Below the pieces are notes generated by a model, which saw nothing but the letters and a program-made list of their open reading frames with translations, made no database searches and was not told where the DNA came from. A DNA stretch of 64,000 nucleotides from Campylobacter concisus. Its GTDB lineage: Bacteria > Campylobacterota > Campylobacteria > Campylobacterales > Campylobacteraceae. Every line of letters begins with the position of its first letter. The first letter of the stretch is position 1. Location of the stretch: contig NZ_LVLC01000012.1 of assembly GCF_002092855.1 (NCBI RefSeq), forward strand, positions 62,001 to 126,000. The letters are read 5' to 3'. The translations under genes and the position numbers were made by a program. Positions 35,688 to 47,524 of the stretch are shown in pieces.

Positions 35688-36392
35688 TTACTTAAACGCC
35701 AAAAAGCTCATGAAATTTCCCCATTTAAATGTGCTCTCGACACGCTTAAAGCCAGCATTTAGGGCTAAGTTTCTATTTTCTTCTTCAGTGTATGGCACCA
35801 GCACATTTTCAAGCGCCTCCCTTTTTTGGGCGATCTCGTAGCGTGAGTAGCCTTGCGCCTGCTTGTAGTCCTCGTAAATTTCTATGACGCTTTTAGTAAG
35901 CTTTTTATCTTCAAAGATGATCTTTTCGCTAAACAAAAAAACGCCATTTTCATTTAGTCCGTTATAAATTTTTTTCACCAGATCAGCCCTTTTTGGCGGT
36001 CTTATAAACTGCAAAGTATAGTTTGCCAAAACTGCATCAAAGCCCTCTAGCTCGCACTCTAAAATGTCATCTAAAATAAATTCAATATCAGCCCCATAAG
36101 CCTTTGCCTTGTTTTTTGCATTTGCAAGCATCGCCTCAGAGTTATCCACACCGCTTAACACGAGATCGTTTCTAAGGTTGTTTAGCAAAAGCAGGCTATT
36201 TGCCGTAGAGCAGCCAAGGTCGCATACGCTTGCCTCTTTTGGCAAAATTTTAGCCAGCAACTTTGCGTTTAAATTTGAACTAACGTCGTAAAATGGCACC
36301 GAGCGCGAGATCATATCATCAAAAACGCTCGCCACAAAGTCATCAAATTCAAACTGCTTGCTTATAGGCTCTTTAAAAATTTCATCTCTCAT
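35688..36392 (-). CDS. cmoA: Carboxy-SAM synthase CmoA
   Basis: 234 residues, a SAM-dependent methyltransferase fold: FDDFVASVFDDMISRSVPFYDV, the SAM loop VCDLGCSTANSLLLL, GVDNSEAML and LANYTLQFIRPPKR are CmoA-like, as is the arginine at VPFYD context. CmoA makes carboxy-S-adenosyl-methionine from SAM and prephenate for tRNA wobble-uridine modification by CmoB, also encoded in this window (21.8-22.6 kb). It overlaps ribF upstream by 4 bp and converges on fdhF. Confidence 0.9.
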   Translation of the reverse strand: MRDEIFKEPISKQFEFDDFVASVFDDMISRSVPFYDVSSNLNAKLLAKILPKEASVCDLGCSTANSLLLLNNLRNDLVLSGVDNSEAMLANAKNKAKAYGADIEFILDDILECELEGFDAVLANYTLQFIRPPKRADLVKKIYNGLNENGVFLFSEKIIFEDKKLTKSVIEIYEDYKQAQGYSRYEIAQKREALENVLVPYTEEENRNLALNAGFKRVESTFKWGNFMSFLAFK

Positions 36393-37247
36393 ATACCAGC
36401 TCCATATCCGTCAAAGTATCTCATCGTCTCTCCAAAAAAGAGATCGCACACGCCAACGCACTGTCTAGCCTCGTTTATATCGCGTTTTATCTGCTCTTTT
36501 AGCTCGCTTAGATTATTAAATTTTTTATTATCACGCAAACGTTTTATGAAGCAAACGGCGACGTGCTTTGTCACTTTTGGTGCGACCTCGTCTAAGATGT
36601 GCGTCTCGACGCTAAAATTTCCATCCGTGCTAAGCCTGTTGCCTATAAAAGTGACCGAGCCATAGGTGTATGAGCCCATCCTCGTTCTTGTCGCATAGAC
36701 GCCCTCGCGCGGCAAAAGATAGCTTTTTATATCTAAATTTAGCGTAGCAACCAGCTCTTTTGCGCCGATGCCCTGCCCTTTTATCACGTTGCCCTCGATC
36801 GAGTACTCCCTGCCTATCAGCCTGTTTGCCTCATCGATGTTGCCTTGGCGTATCAGCTCTCTGATGGAGGAGCTATGCACACCCATGCCATCGTAGCAAA
36901 CCTCATCAACGACGACCACCTCGCCATCAAAAATTCTTTTCAGATCGTGCTTGTCCCACGCTCTGTTTCTGCCAAATCTAAAATCAAATCCAACAACGAT
37001 CTTTTTTAAATTTTTAAAATCCCGCTTTAAAAGTGCGATAAATTCCTCGCCGCTAAGCCCTTTTATACTCTCAAAATCATACAAGAAGCAAGGATAGTTT
37101 GAGTACTCGGCTCGCTTTAGCTTTGGCGTGATGTTTGCCTTGTTTTTGTCGATCACGACAAGTCCGCCAAACTCGCCAAGCTGCTTTAAAAGCTGCTTGT
37201 GTCCTCTATGCACGCCGTCAAAATGCCCGATCGCAACGGCAGTGATA

Positions 37248-39924
<2,677 letters not shown>

Positions 39925-39935
39925 TTAAACATACT

Positions 39936-40343
39936 TTATAAATGATCTAAATTTAGCTCTTTAGCGTCAAGTAAATGGACATTTTTATAGACCTTTGCTA
40001 TCTCATCTCTCGCTCTCATCAGCGCAAAGCCAAGTAAATTTTGCCCTCGCCACTTCATAGGATTTTGCATATTTTCATCGCTTGCGGCCAAACCTATGCC
40101 ACAAATTTTATCAACAGGGCTTGCCTCAACCAAAACTTTACTCCCAGTTGATAGCAAAAAGTCTCGCAAAGGTGCATTTTGGCTAAATTTTAGATAGCTC
40201 GCATTTAGCACGACGCCAAATTTGACCTCGTCCCAGACCTTAGCGTCAAAGCCTCGCACCTGCCTGCCAAGCGCCTTTATATAAGCGGCTCATTTGCTGC
40301 AAAATTTCTCTATCACCATACACTCAGCTTTTAGGCATAAACT
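39936..40343 (-). pseudogene. Truncated NADAR (YbiA-like) remnant
   Basis: The open part, about 107 residues from a GTG at 40259 (MRGFDAKVWDEVKFGVV), is the C-terminal half of a NADAR/YbiA-like protein: FSQNAPLRDFLLSTGSKVLVEASPVDKICGIGLAASDENMQNPMKWRGQNLLGFALMRARDEI. The frame continues upstream as AAYIKALGRQ, which also matches the family (KALGRQVRGFD), but is then cut by a TGA at about 40287-40289. Folate synthesis gene folP ends at 40344, so there is no space for the normal N-terminal third. NADAR proteins hydrolyse ADP-ribose- or riboflavin-precursor N-glycosidic bonds. It is probably inactive; a frameshifted gene is the alternative. Confidence 0.7.
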
Positions 40344-41483
40344 CTACCAAAGCGTGGCTTGGCTCATCGCCTCGTGCATATTAAAAAGCTGCTTGTGCTC
40401 GGCCACATCGTGCGTCCTTATGATCTGCGCGCCGTTTTCAAAGGCTTTTAAGTGCAGATAAAGCGAGCCTGGCAAGCGGTCTTTGACTTCGCTTTTATAG
40501 TAGTGGTTTATGACTGATTTGCGGCTAGCACCAACTAGCAGCGGGCAGCCAAATTTCAAAAAATGCTCCAAATGCTTAATAAGCAATAAATTTTGCTCAG
40601 CCGTCTTACCAAAACCGATACCCACATCAAGCACTATCTTTTTAGCGCCAAGCTCCATTGCTGAGACAATCTTTTGCTCAAAAAAGTCTGAAATTTCGCC
40701 AATTAGGTCGTTATACTTTGGCGCAATCTGCATGGTAGCTGGATCGCCTTGCATGTGCATCATGCAAAACTGGGCATCGTATCTTGCAGCAAGCGGGGCT
40801 AAATTTGCGTTTGCCGTGATGTCATTTATCATCTTAAAGCCGTGATTTAGCGCAAATTCTAAGCAATACTCATCAAAGCTATCAAGGCTAAATTTCGCCT
40901 TTTCATGTAAATTTAGCTTGTAAATTTCATCCACAATATCTTTTATGCGCCTAAACTCCTCCTCGCGTCCGCAATACTCGCTCCCTGGCCTTGAACTAAC
41001 GCCGCCAAGGTCGATGTAGTCAGCACCTGCTTCGATCATGGCTTCGATTTTCGCTATGCCATTTTGCGTATTTATGCGGCTTTGTTCGTTGAAGCTATCT
41101 GTGTTTATATTTGCAACGCCCATTATAAGAGGCTTTGTGGGCTTTATAAATTTTGTCTCTAAAAAGGCTGCTAAATTTTTAAGCCCAAAGTCTTGCAACT
41201 TCTCTTTTTTAGCTAGCTGCCCAAGTTGTGCATCTGTCGCCATTAGCAAGGCTTTATTTAGACTATCACGACCCAAAATCGTATCTTTATGCGTCACAAG
41301 CTCGGCTCCAACACTAAGTGCATCTTGCTTTAGGATATTTGCTGCTGGGGTTTTTATCTCATCTATAAATATAAAATTTATCTCGCTCTTTTCATGCATG
41401 AGCTTCGCACCAGCAGGGCTTGGCGAGATGGCTTTGCAAATTTCATCAAAGTCACTTTTGTTATTTATCTTGTAAAATTTCAA
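40344..41483 (-). CDS. folP: Dihydropteroate synthase
   Basis: 379 residues, about 100 longer than usual because of an N-terminal extension (1-110: KFYKINNKSDFDEICKAISPSP...). The catalytic domain begins at IMGVANINTDSFNEQSRI and includes AGADYIDLGGVSSRPGSEYC, MINDITANANL, MHMQGDPATMQIAPKY and the VGASRKSVINHYY block with IRTHDVAEHKQL at the end. It joins para-aminobenzoate to the pterin for folate. The long N-terminus is also seen in other Campylobacterota by recall. It overlaps holB by 4 bp and ends next to the NADAR remnant. Confidence 0.93.
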   Translation of the reverse strand: MKFYKINNKSDFDEICKAISPSPAGAKLMHEKSEINFIFIDEIKTPAANILKQDALSVGAELVTHKDTILGRDSLNKALLMATDAQLGQLAKKEKLQDFGLKNLAAFLETKFIKPTKPLIMGVANINTDSFNEQSRINTQNGIAKIEAMIEAGADYIDLGGVSSRPGSEYCGREEEFRRIKDIVDEIYKLNLHEKAKFSLDSFDEYCLEFALNHGFKMINDITANANLAPLAARYDAQFCMMHMQGDPATMQIAPKYNDLIGEISDFFEQKIVSAMELGAKKIVLDVGIGFGKTAEQNLLLIKHLEHFLKFGCPLLVGASRKSVINHYYKSEVKDRLPGSLYLHLKAFENGAQIIRTHDVAEHKQLFNMHEAMSQATLW

Positions 41484-42100
41484 CGTCGTCCTTTTTGAAA
41501 TATAGTAAGCAGTAGTGGCGTTAGCACGGCGTGAGACTTGGCATTTAGATCCGCAAGCTTGATAAGAGAGAAAAAATAATCCATCTCATCGCCACTAAAT
41601 TTATACCCACTATCAACCGCCTTTGTCACGATAACACCAACAAGCTCTTTTAACTCGTTTTTGCCAAATTTCTGTGCTTGTTCGTCTGCGATCTTTTGAT
41701 CGATAAAGCTTGTTAGCTCTTTTAAGCTAAGCGATTTTAAATTTAGATCAAGGGTTATTTTTGGTTTTTTTGTGAGATTATTTTCTATGAGCATTCTTGA
41801 TCTAATCGTTGGTAGAAGTAAATTTTTACTCTGTGTTACTATTATAAATTTGATATTTCTTGGAGGCTCTTCGATGATCTTTAAAAGTGCATTTTGAGCC
41901 TCTGTCCTAAAAGAATTAGCTTGTATTACTAAAATTTTTTCATCTTTTTCAGCAATGTAAGCTTCTGCGATGACCTCCTTTGCATTTTCTAGCAAAAAAT
42001 CATCACTTATAAAAAATCTTAAATTATTAATGCCAAACTCGCTTTCAAGCTTGGCTTTTAAACTTTCAAAATCGCTTGTAACGACGATTTTATTAAGCAT
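41480..42100 (-). CDS. holB: DNA polymerase III delta-prime subunit, short form
   Basis: 206 residues. It has the clamp-loader motif FRTEAQNALLKIIEEPPRNIKFIIVTQ and LLPTIRSRM (sensor 1 / SRC-like region), but starts late in the family fold: there is no Walker A loop and no zinc finger, and the C-terminal collar domain is mostly missing. This short version is usual in Campylobacterota. It probably acts as the non-ATPase stator of the clamp loader. It directly follows hobA (adjacent stop and start) and overlaps folP by 4 bp. Confidence 0.85.
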   Translation of the reverse strand: MLNKIVVTSDFESLKAKLESEFGINNLRFFISDDFLLENAKEVIAEAYIAEKDEKILVIQANSFRTEAQNALLKIIEEPPRNIKFIIVTQSKNLLLPTIRSRMLIENNLTKKPKITLDLNLKSLSLKELTSFIDQKIADEQAQKFGKNELKELVGVIVTKAVDSGYKFSGDEMDYFFSLIKLADLNAKSHAVLTPLLLTIFQKGRR

Positions 42101-42643
42101 TTAGAGTATCACCTTTGCAAAGAGCGCCGCATCGATGCTTTTATCAAAAATTTTGCAAAGACTTATTAGTTTAATGTCTAAATTTTCATCGCTTGAGCTA
42201 AGAGTAAAACTGTTTTGCGCCTGCTCGTCAAATAGCCACATATAACTATCCTCATCACTTTTGGCTAAATTCGCATATCTATCAAGGCTCTTTCCGATAT
42301 AAAAAAACAAGTAACCATTTGGAAAAGCGAGACTTAGCATATCTTTTAGAAGCTGCTTTTGTTCATTTGTCTCTATCTCATCAAGCGATGGATAAAGCGA
42401 TCTTAGGCTAAAAAATGGCAAAAATGGCCTTATGCTTTTTGAATGGTTCATCTTTTTTAAAAGATAAATTTCAAACCATCTTCGCTCTTCATCGCTTATA
42501 GTTATAAAAGCCCTTCCTTCAAGTAAAAATTTAAGCCTAGATGCGAGCAAAGGCGTCCATTCGACACGCCTTTCCTCCATCCAGCTCATCAAAGGGCCTT
42601 CGTCCCTAATAGCCTTTAACGTCCACTGAATAAAATCTTGCAT
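42101..42643 (-). CDS. hobA: DnaA-associated replication initiation factor HobA
   Basis: 180 residues beginning MQDFIQWTLKAIRDEGPLMSWMEERRVEWTPLLASRLKFLLEGRAF, the HobA start. HobA is found in Helicobacter and Campylobacter relatives, folds like sugar isomerases and binds the DnaA N-terminal domain to help oligomerisation at oriC; DiaA is its functional analogue in E. coli. The gene lies between lysC (1-bp overlap) and holB. Confidence 0.92.
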   Translation of the reverse strand: MQDFIQWTLKAIRDEGPLMSWMEERRVEWTPLLASRLKFLLEGRAFITISDEERRWFEIYLLKKMNHSKSIRPFLPFFSLRSLYPSLDEIETNEQKQLLKDMLSLAFPNGYLFFYIGKSLDRYANLAKSDEDSYMWLFDEQAQNSFTLSSSDENLDIKLISLCKIFDKSIDAALFAKVIL

Positions 42644-43845
42644 TATTTATCTAGCTTATAAGCATCATGAAGTACGCGAACCGCTAGCTCGCCATATTTT
42701 TGATCAACGATCATTGAAATTTTTATCTCACTTGTTGAGATCATTTGGATATTTATACCCTCTTTTGCAAGCGTTTCAAATGCTAAACATGCTACGCCAC
42801 TATGGCTCTTCATGCCGACGCCAATAACTGAAACTTTCACGATCGCATCATCAAATTCTATATGTTTTGCAGCTGAGAGCTTTTGCATAGTTTCTTTTGC
42901 TAGTTCAAGCTCATTTTGTGGCACTGTAAAGCCTAAATTTGTAGTGCCGTCATGTCCTACGTTTTGGATTATCATATCTACGTTTATGTTTTCATGAGCT
43001 AAAGCTGTAAAAATTTCTGCTGCGATGCCAGGTTTATCAACTACGCCCCTTAGTGTTACTCTTGCTTGATTTTTATCTAGTGCTATTCCGCTTACTAAAA
43101 CTGCTTCCATATTGTCATCTTCCTTTGCTATTAATGTACCTTCGTTGTGATTAAAGCTACTTCTTGTAATGAGTTTTACATTTAGTTTTTTTGCCAGCTC
43201 GACTGAGCGATTTTGTAGTACCTTTGCGCCAGCAGAAGCGAGCTCTAGCATCTCATCATAGCTTATCTTCTCAAGTTTTTTTGCCTTTTTTTCTATCCTT
43301 GGATCAGTCGTATAAACGCCATCAACATCGGTAAAAATTTCGCATAGATCAGCATCAAGTGCTCCCGCTAATGCAACTGCACTAAGGTCGCTACCACCTC
43401 TACCAAGGGTTGTGATATTACCTTTTTCATCTATACCTTGAAAGCCAGCCACAACTACGATTTTGCCGGCTTTTAGCTCGGCTTTTAGCCTAGCAGTCTC
43501 TATCCTTTCGATCCTTGCTTTTGTATGAATATCATCAGTAATTATGCCTGCCATCGCACCTGTCATACCCACACACGCATAGCCTTTTGCATTAAGTGCG
43601 ATCGTTAAAAGCGCGGTCGTTACTTGCTCTCCAGAGCTTAAAAGCATATCAGTGGCGACACCATCTGGATGTTTTGAAAAATACTCACTATATTCAACCA
43701 ATTGATTTGTAACTCCGCTCATCGCAGAAACTACCACAACTACGTCTGCACCGCTATTTTTTGTCTCAATGACCCTATTTGCCACAGCTTCGATGCGTTC
43801 AAGTGTTCCTACGCTAGTTCCGCCAAATTTTTGAACGATCAACAT
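42643..43845 (-). CDS. lysC: Aspartate kinase
   Basis: 400 residues from the ATG at 43845 (MLIVQKFGGTSVG); a TTG codon just before it is not needed. AAGGA lies 8 bases upstream. The kinase domain has GGTSVGTLERIEAVA, TTLGRGGSDLSAVALA and TDVDGVYTTDPRI. Two ACT domains at the C-terminus (SGIALDKNQARVTLRGVVDKPGIAAEIF and HSGVACLAFETLAKEGINIQMISTSEIKISM) should give feedback control by lysine and threonine. First step of the aspartate family. Overlaps the end of nudH by 1 bp. Confidence 0.96.
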   Translation of the reverse strand: MLIVQKFGGTSVGTLERIEAVANRVIETKNSGADVVVVVSAMSGVTNQLVEYSEYFSKHPDGVATDMLLSSGEQVTTALLTIALNAKGYACVGMTGAMAGIITDDIHTKARIERIETARLKAELKAGKIVVVAGFQGIDEKGNITTLGRGGSDLSAVALAGALDADLCEIFTDVDGVYTTDPRIEKKAKKLEKISYDEMLELASAGAKVLQNRSVELAKKLNVKLITRSSFNHNEGTLIAKEDDNMEAVLVSGIALDKNQARVTLRGVVDKPGIAAEIFTALAHENINVDMIIQNVGHDGTTNLGFTVPQNELELAKETMQKLSAAKHIEFDDAIVKVSVIGVGMKSHSGVACLAFETLAKEGINIQMISTSEIKISMIVDQKYGELAVRVLHDAYKLDK

Positions 43846-44309
43846 CAAAAATATCCTTTCTCTTTAAAATAACTCAAAACCTTTTCATAAATAGGCTTTT
43901 TAAAGTGATTTATTCCCTCTAAACTTCTACCAAAATCTACAAATTTATACTCGCTAAACTCTGGATGCTCTGTCTTTAAATTTATGCTGGCACCATTTTT
44001 AAGTCTAACCAAAAAATATTTTTGCGTCTGTCCGTCAAATGGATAAAATTTCTTTGCCGCGTTTGCTGGAAAGTCGTAGCTTAGCCACTGCGGATACTCA
44101 TCTAAGATATCGATTTTATCAGTTCCGATCTCTTCTTTAAGCTCCCTTTTTAAGGCCTGCTTTGGACTCTCACCTTCATCTATTCCGCCTTGAGGAAACT
44201 GCCAAATATCATCCATATCCACCCTTTTTGCGACTAAAATTTCACATTTAAATGGATACAAGCTAGACAAAATAACAGCTGCCACATTTGGTCTGTATTT
44301 TTTTTGCAT
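43845..44309 (-). CDS. nudH: RNA pyrophosphohydrolase (Nudix)
   Basis: 154 residues. The Nudix box GGIDEGESPKQALKRELKEEIG matches GX5EX7REUXEEXGU exactly. The start (YRPNVAAVILSS...KRVDMDDIWQFPQGGID) is the RppH/NudH form. It removes pyrophosphate from 5'-triphosphorylated RNA and so starts mRNA decay. First gene of the lysC-hobA-holB-folP run. Confidence 0.93.
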   Translation of the reverse strand: MQKKYRPNVAAVILSSLYPFKCEILVAKRVDMDDIWQFPQGGIDEGESPKQALKRELKEEIGTDKIDILDEYPQWLSYDFPANAAKKFYPFDGQTQKYFLVRLKNGASINLKTEHPEFSEYKFVDFGRSLEGINHFKKPIYEKVLSYFKEKGYF

Positions 44310-44372
44310 GATTTTTCCAAAAATTTTATTTGGGATAATAACTAAAAAGAGTTAAGAGATAGATAAATAAGA

Positions 44373-45470
44373 CTACTTTTTACGACGTTTGTAGTAAATC
44401 ACACAGCCGCTAAAAAGTAGCACGCCAACTCCACAAGAAGCCATAAAAAAGATAAATTTTCCAGCCTCTCCGAATGTATATCCAGCGTGCAGATCAAGCA
44501 TAAATTTATAAATTTCAAAAGATTTTGGCATGGTATTTTTTAAAATTTCTCCACTTGCCGTATCGACTACAAGCCTAACGCCATCATTCTCACTAGCGCC
44601 TTTTGGCAAGTAAAAGATCATAAATTTTACGCCGTCTTTATTGAGGATAAAATTTAAAGCATCAAACTCATTTCCAAATTTTAAAGTAAAAATTTCATAA
44701 GCTTTTTTAAGATTTTCTACCTTTTGCTCATCATTTAGGCTAAAGCCATTTTTGCTAGTAAAATTTGGCTTTTTAAATACCTTCTCTTCGCCACAAATTT
44801 GATTTATAACCTTAGCAAAGCTCTCATAAGAAAAGTATAGGCCGCTAACACAGATAATAAGCAAAATGACCCCCAAATAAAGCCCTAAAAATCCATGCAG
44901 TGAATATAAAAATGCAAATTTCTTTGCCTTTAGATTTAGCTTAAAGGCGCTAATAAATTTGCTTCTAAATCTCCAAAAATGTATCAGCACTCCAGTTATT
45001 AAAATCACAAGTAGTGCAAGCGTCGAAATCGCCACTAGCTCACTTGCAAATTTAGATAAATTTTCATTTTTAAATAGAGCTAGTCCTAGATTTTTATGTA
45101 AATTTAAAGCTAGCCCTATAAATTTTTCCACACTATTTTCAGAGACTATCTCGCCCGTATAGGGATCTACAAAGAATGACTTAAACTCGCTATTCTCGCT
45201 TGTGCCGCTTACTACATAAGCTCTATTTGCCTCGCCTTTTATCTTTATATAACTAAGGTTAAAATTTGGCCTAGTCTTACTAAAGACCTTTAAAATTTCA
45301 TCTATTTTTAAAGCACTTTTATTAGTTGCTATGTCTATCTCATCTTTGCTAAAAGCCTCAATTATCTCATCGTGATACGAAATAATCGCTCCACTAATTG
45401 AGATTATCAAAAGCGGCAAAGCAAAGATAAGAGCTAAAATTAAGTGAAATTTCCGCCAAATTTTAAACAT
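44373..45470 (-). CDS. PepSY-associated inner membrane protein
   Basis: 365 residues. An N-terminal membrane helix with the start KIWRKFHLILALIFALPLLIISISGAIISYHDE, then a PepSY-like periplasmic part with FFVDPYTGEIVSENSVEKF and two more helices (about 140-165, 187-220). A second periplasmic part with RLVVDTASGEILKNTMP precedes a last helix and a basic tail. Proteins of this shape occur with TonB-dependent receptors and are thought to help iron-siderophore reduction or transport in the inner membrane. It directly follows the receptor gene (1 bp gap), so it is the same transcript. Confidence 0.85.
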   Translation of the reverse strand: MFKIWRKFHLILALIFALPLLIISISGAIISYHDEIIEAFSKDEIDIATNKSALKIDEILKVFSKTRPNFNLSYIKIKGEANRAYVVSGTSENSEFKSFFVDPYTGEIVSENSVEKFIGLALNLHKNLGLALFKNENLSKFASELVAISTLALLVILITGVLIHFWRFRSKFISAFKLNLKAKKFAFLYSLHGFLGLYLGVILLIICVSGLYFSYESFAKVINQICGEEKVFKKPNFTSKNGFSLNDEQKVENLKKAYEIFTLKFGNEFDALNFILNKDGVKFMIFYLPKGASENDGVRLVVDTASGEILKNTMPKSFEIYKFMLDLHAGYTFGEAGKFIFFMASCGVGVLLFSGCVIYYKRRKK

Positions 45471-45471
45471 T

Positions 45472-47418
45472 TTAAAACTTCAAATTAAAGCCAAGTTCGA
45501 TCTTTTGCCCATCGACTATTAAAACATCATATCTGCCTGATCTTGTCGTAAAAAACTCGTTAAATAGATTATAAACGCTTAAGTTTAGGCTGAAATTTTT
45601 AGTTACATTATAGTTTATGCCAAGATCTGCGATAACGTAAGCTCTCATATCATCAGCATAGCTAAATGAGTTTTTAGTTCTACCATAGTAATTTATCTGT
45701 GACCAGAAATTTAGCCATCTATTTAGCTCGTAGTTCGCTCCAAATTTAAATGTATGAAGCGGATAGTTGTTTAAGCTTTTACCAACTTCTGATCCATCTT
45801 TTTGTTTTGATTTTGTATAGACGTAGCTTTGATTTAGTCTAAGAGCATTTGTCACCTGCCACTCATTTGTTAGCTCGACTCCGTAAATTTCAGCCTTACC
45901 GATATTTATACTCTCCCAAATACCATTTGGATAAATTTTGCCTTTATGTCTGCAAACACTACCTCTTGAGCAGATAGGTCTGTAACTTAACATATCTTTA
46001 AAACTTGTGTAAAAGCCAGTTAAAGACGTTTCAAAACCTTCATTGTTATTATAAACGCCACCAAATTCATAACTTACGCTTGTCTCTGGCTTAAGGCTGC
46101 TTCTACCAAGCTGCGCTCCACGTCCTCCAGCAAATGGCAAAGCAAGATCTTGCGTGCGTTGCTTGATATCAGGTGTCGCATAACCTGTGCTAACTCCGCC
46201 TTTTAGGGCAAAAAAGTCATTTAAGTTATAGATACCATAAATTCTTGGTGAAACGTGCGAGCCATAGTTTTCATCGTAGTTATAGCGAATACCTGTGCTT
46301 AAAATGAAGTCTTTTATAAGGCGATAATCATCTTCAGCATAGACCGAATAATCATACCTCTTTACATTCGCAGCGTCCGCTGTGGTTGCCTTTTCATCTA
46401 GCTTTTCTCTTTTAGCATTTAGTCCTAATGTAAAGGCGTTATTATCAGTAAAATATGAGCCTTTTGTATCAAAATTTAGAGTCTTTAGTGTCAAATTTTG
46501 TTGTGCTATCTCTTTTATCTTGCCATAAGATAAATAGCTTTGAAGCAAGATATTATCAAGCCTTGCTTCGTGGCTTAAATTTATCACATCGCCTTTTATT
46601 CTCTCGCTAGCAACTGAGTTAGTGCCAGTTGATAGTGTTTTGCCTTTAGTTCTTTTATATTTTACATCGCTTCTTGCAAGCTCAAGCGTAATATCATTAT
46701 TTTCATTTGGCTTCAAAAATAGCTTCGCACCAAAATTTCTATCCTTTTGCTCTCTATTTGCATAAGAAATTTTATCTTCTGATTTATTTAAATTTTTACC
46801 ATAAACAGAAACACTTAAAACATCGTCAATTAGTCCAGAGTGCAAATAAAGGCTATTGTAAAACTCGCCGCTTATATTTTTATTTCTAGCAAATTTATAG
46901 CTTGAGCCAAGATTTACACCAAATTCATTACTAAACTCATCTGTAATGATATTTATAACTCCACCTAACGCGTCACTTCCATAAAGCGAGCTCATAGGTC
47001 CACGTATCACTTCGATACGGCTTATCGCACTTGCTGGCGGAATGAAACTATATGAGCTTCCAACGCTTCTAAGGCCTTTATAGGCGTTATCGCCTGGTAC
47101 TGGCATGCCATTTACTAAAATTTTAGTAAATCTTGGAGAGAATCCACGTATAGAAATTCCTCGTCTATTTGCCGCTTCTGGAGTCGTCCCAAAAAGACTT
47201 GGGATATCTTTGGTCATGCTCTCGATATCTTTGTGATTTTTCTTTTCTAATGCCTCTTTGGTTATAACACTAAGCGTTGCTGGTGCGTCTTTGATATTTT
47301 GCTCAAATCCTGTCGCACTAACTACTTTAACTTCTGGCAGAACCTTATCTTCATTTGCAAAAAGCGGTAAATTTATAAAAATTGCCGCGCAAATAGAAAT
47401 TTTTAATGCACTTTTCAC
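45472..47418 (-). CDS. TonB-dependent outer membrane receptor (siderophore type)
   Basis: 648 residues with a Sec signal peptide. The TonB box EVKVVSATGFEQ is near the mature N-terminus. A plug domain follows (about 45-165) with NRRGISIRGFSPRFTKILVNGMPVPG and VIRGPMSSLYGSDALGGVINIIT. A 22-strand barrel ends in phenylalanine (IELGFNLKF). Similar receptors take up ferric siderophores such as enterobactin or other catecholates; the substrate is not set by sequence. A cysteine pair sits in a loop (RPICSRGSVCR). A Fur-box-like site upstream suggests iron-starvation induction, and the divergent AraC gene a ligand-dependent activator. Confidence 0.93.
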   Translation of the reverse strand: MKSALKISICAAIFINLPLFANEDKVLPEVKVVSATGFEQNIKDAPATLSVITKEALEKKNHKDIESMTKDIPSLFGTTPEAANRRGISIRGFSPRFTKILVNGMPVPGDNAYKGLRSVGSSYSFIPPASAISRIEVIRGPMSSLYGSDALGGVINIITDEFSNEFGVNLGSSYKFARNKNISGEFYNSLYLHSGLIDDVLSVSVYGKNLNKSEDKISYANREQKDRNFGAKLFLKPNENNDITLELARSDVKYKRTKGKTLSTGTNSVASERIKGDVINLSHEARLDNILLQSYLSYGKIKEIAQQNLTLKTLNFDTKGSYFTDNNAFTLGLNAKREKLDEKATTADAANVKRYDYSVYAEDDYRLIKDFILSTGIRYNYDENYGSHVSPRIYGIYNLNDFFALKGGVSTGYATPDIKQRTQDLALPFAGGRGAQLGRSSLKPETSVSYEFGGVYNNNEGFETSLTGFYTSFKDMLSYRPICSRGSVCRHKGKIYPNGIWESINIGKAEIYGVELTNEWQVTNALRLNQSYVYTKSKQKDGSEVGKSLNNYPLHTFKFGANYELNRWLNFWSQINYYGRTKNSFSYADDMRAYVIADLGINYNVTKNFSLNLSVYNLFNEFFTTRSGRYDVLIVDGQKIELGFNLKF

Positions 47419-47461
47419 AAAAACTCCTTATAAAAATTTAATGCACATTTTACTAAAATTA

Positions 47462-47480
47462 AATAATCGTTATCAATATC
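47462..47480. promoter_or_regulatory. Fur-box-like operator between receptor and AraC gene
   Basis: The 19-base site has the form AATAATCGTTATCAATATC and matches the classical Fur consensus at 15 of 19 positions. It stands in the 106-bp gap between the two divergent starts, 44 bp from each ATG. It should couple both genes to iron status. Inference. Confidence 0.75.
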
Positions 47481-47524
47481 ATACGTAACGCTAAAGGGAT
47501 TAAATTTAACGCTTGAGGGATAAA

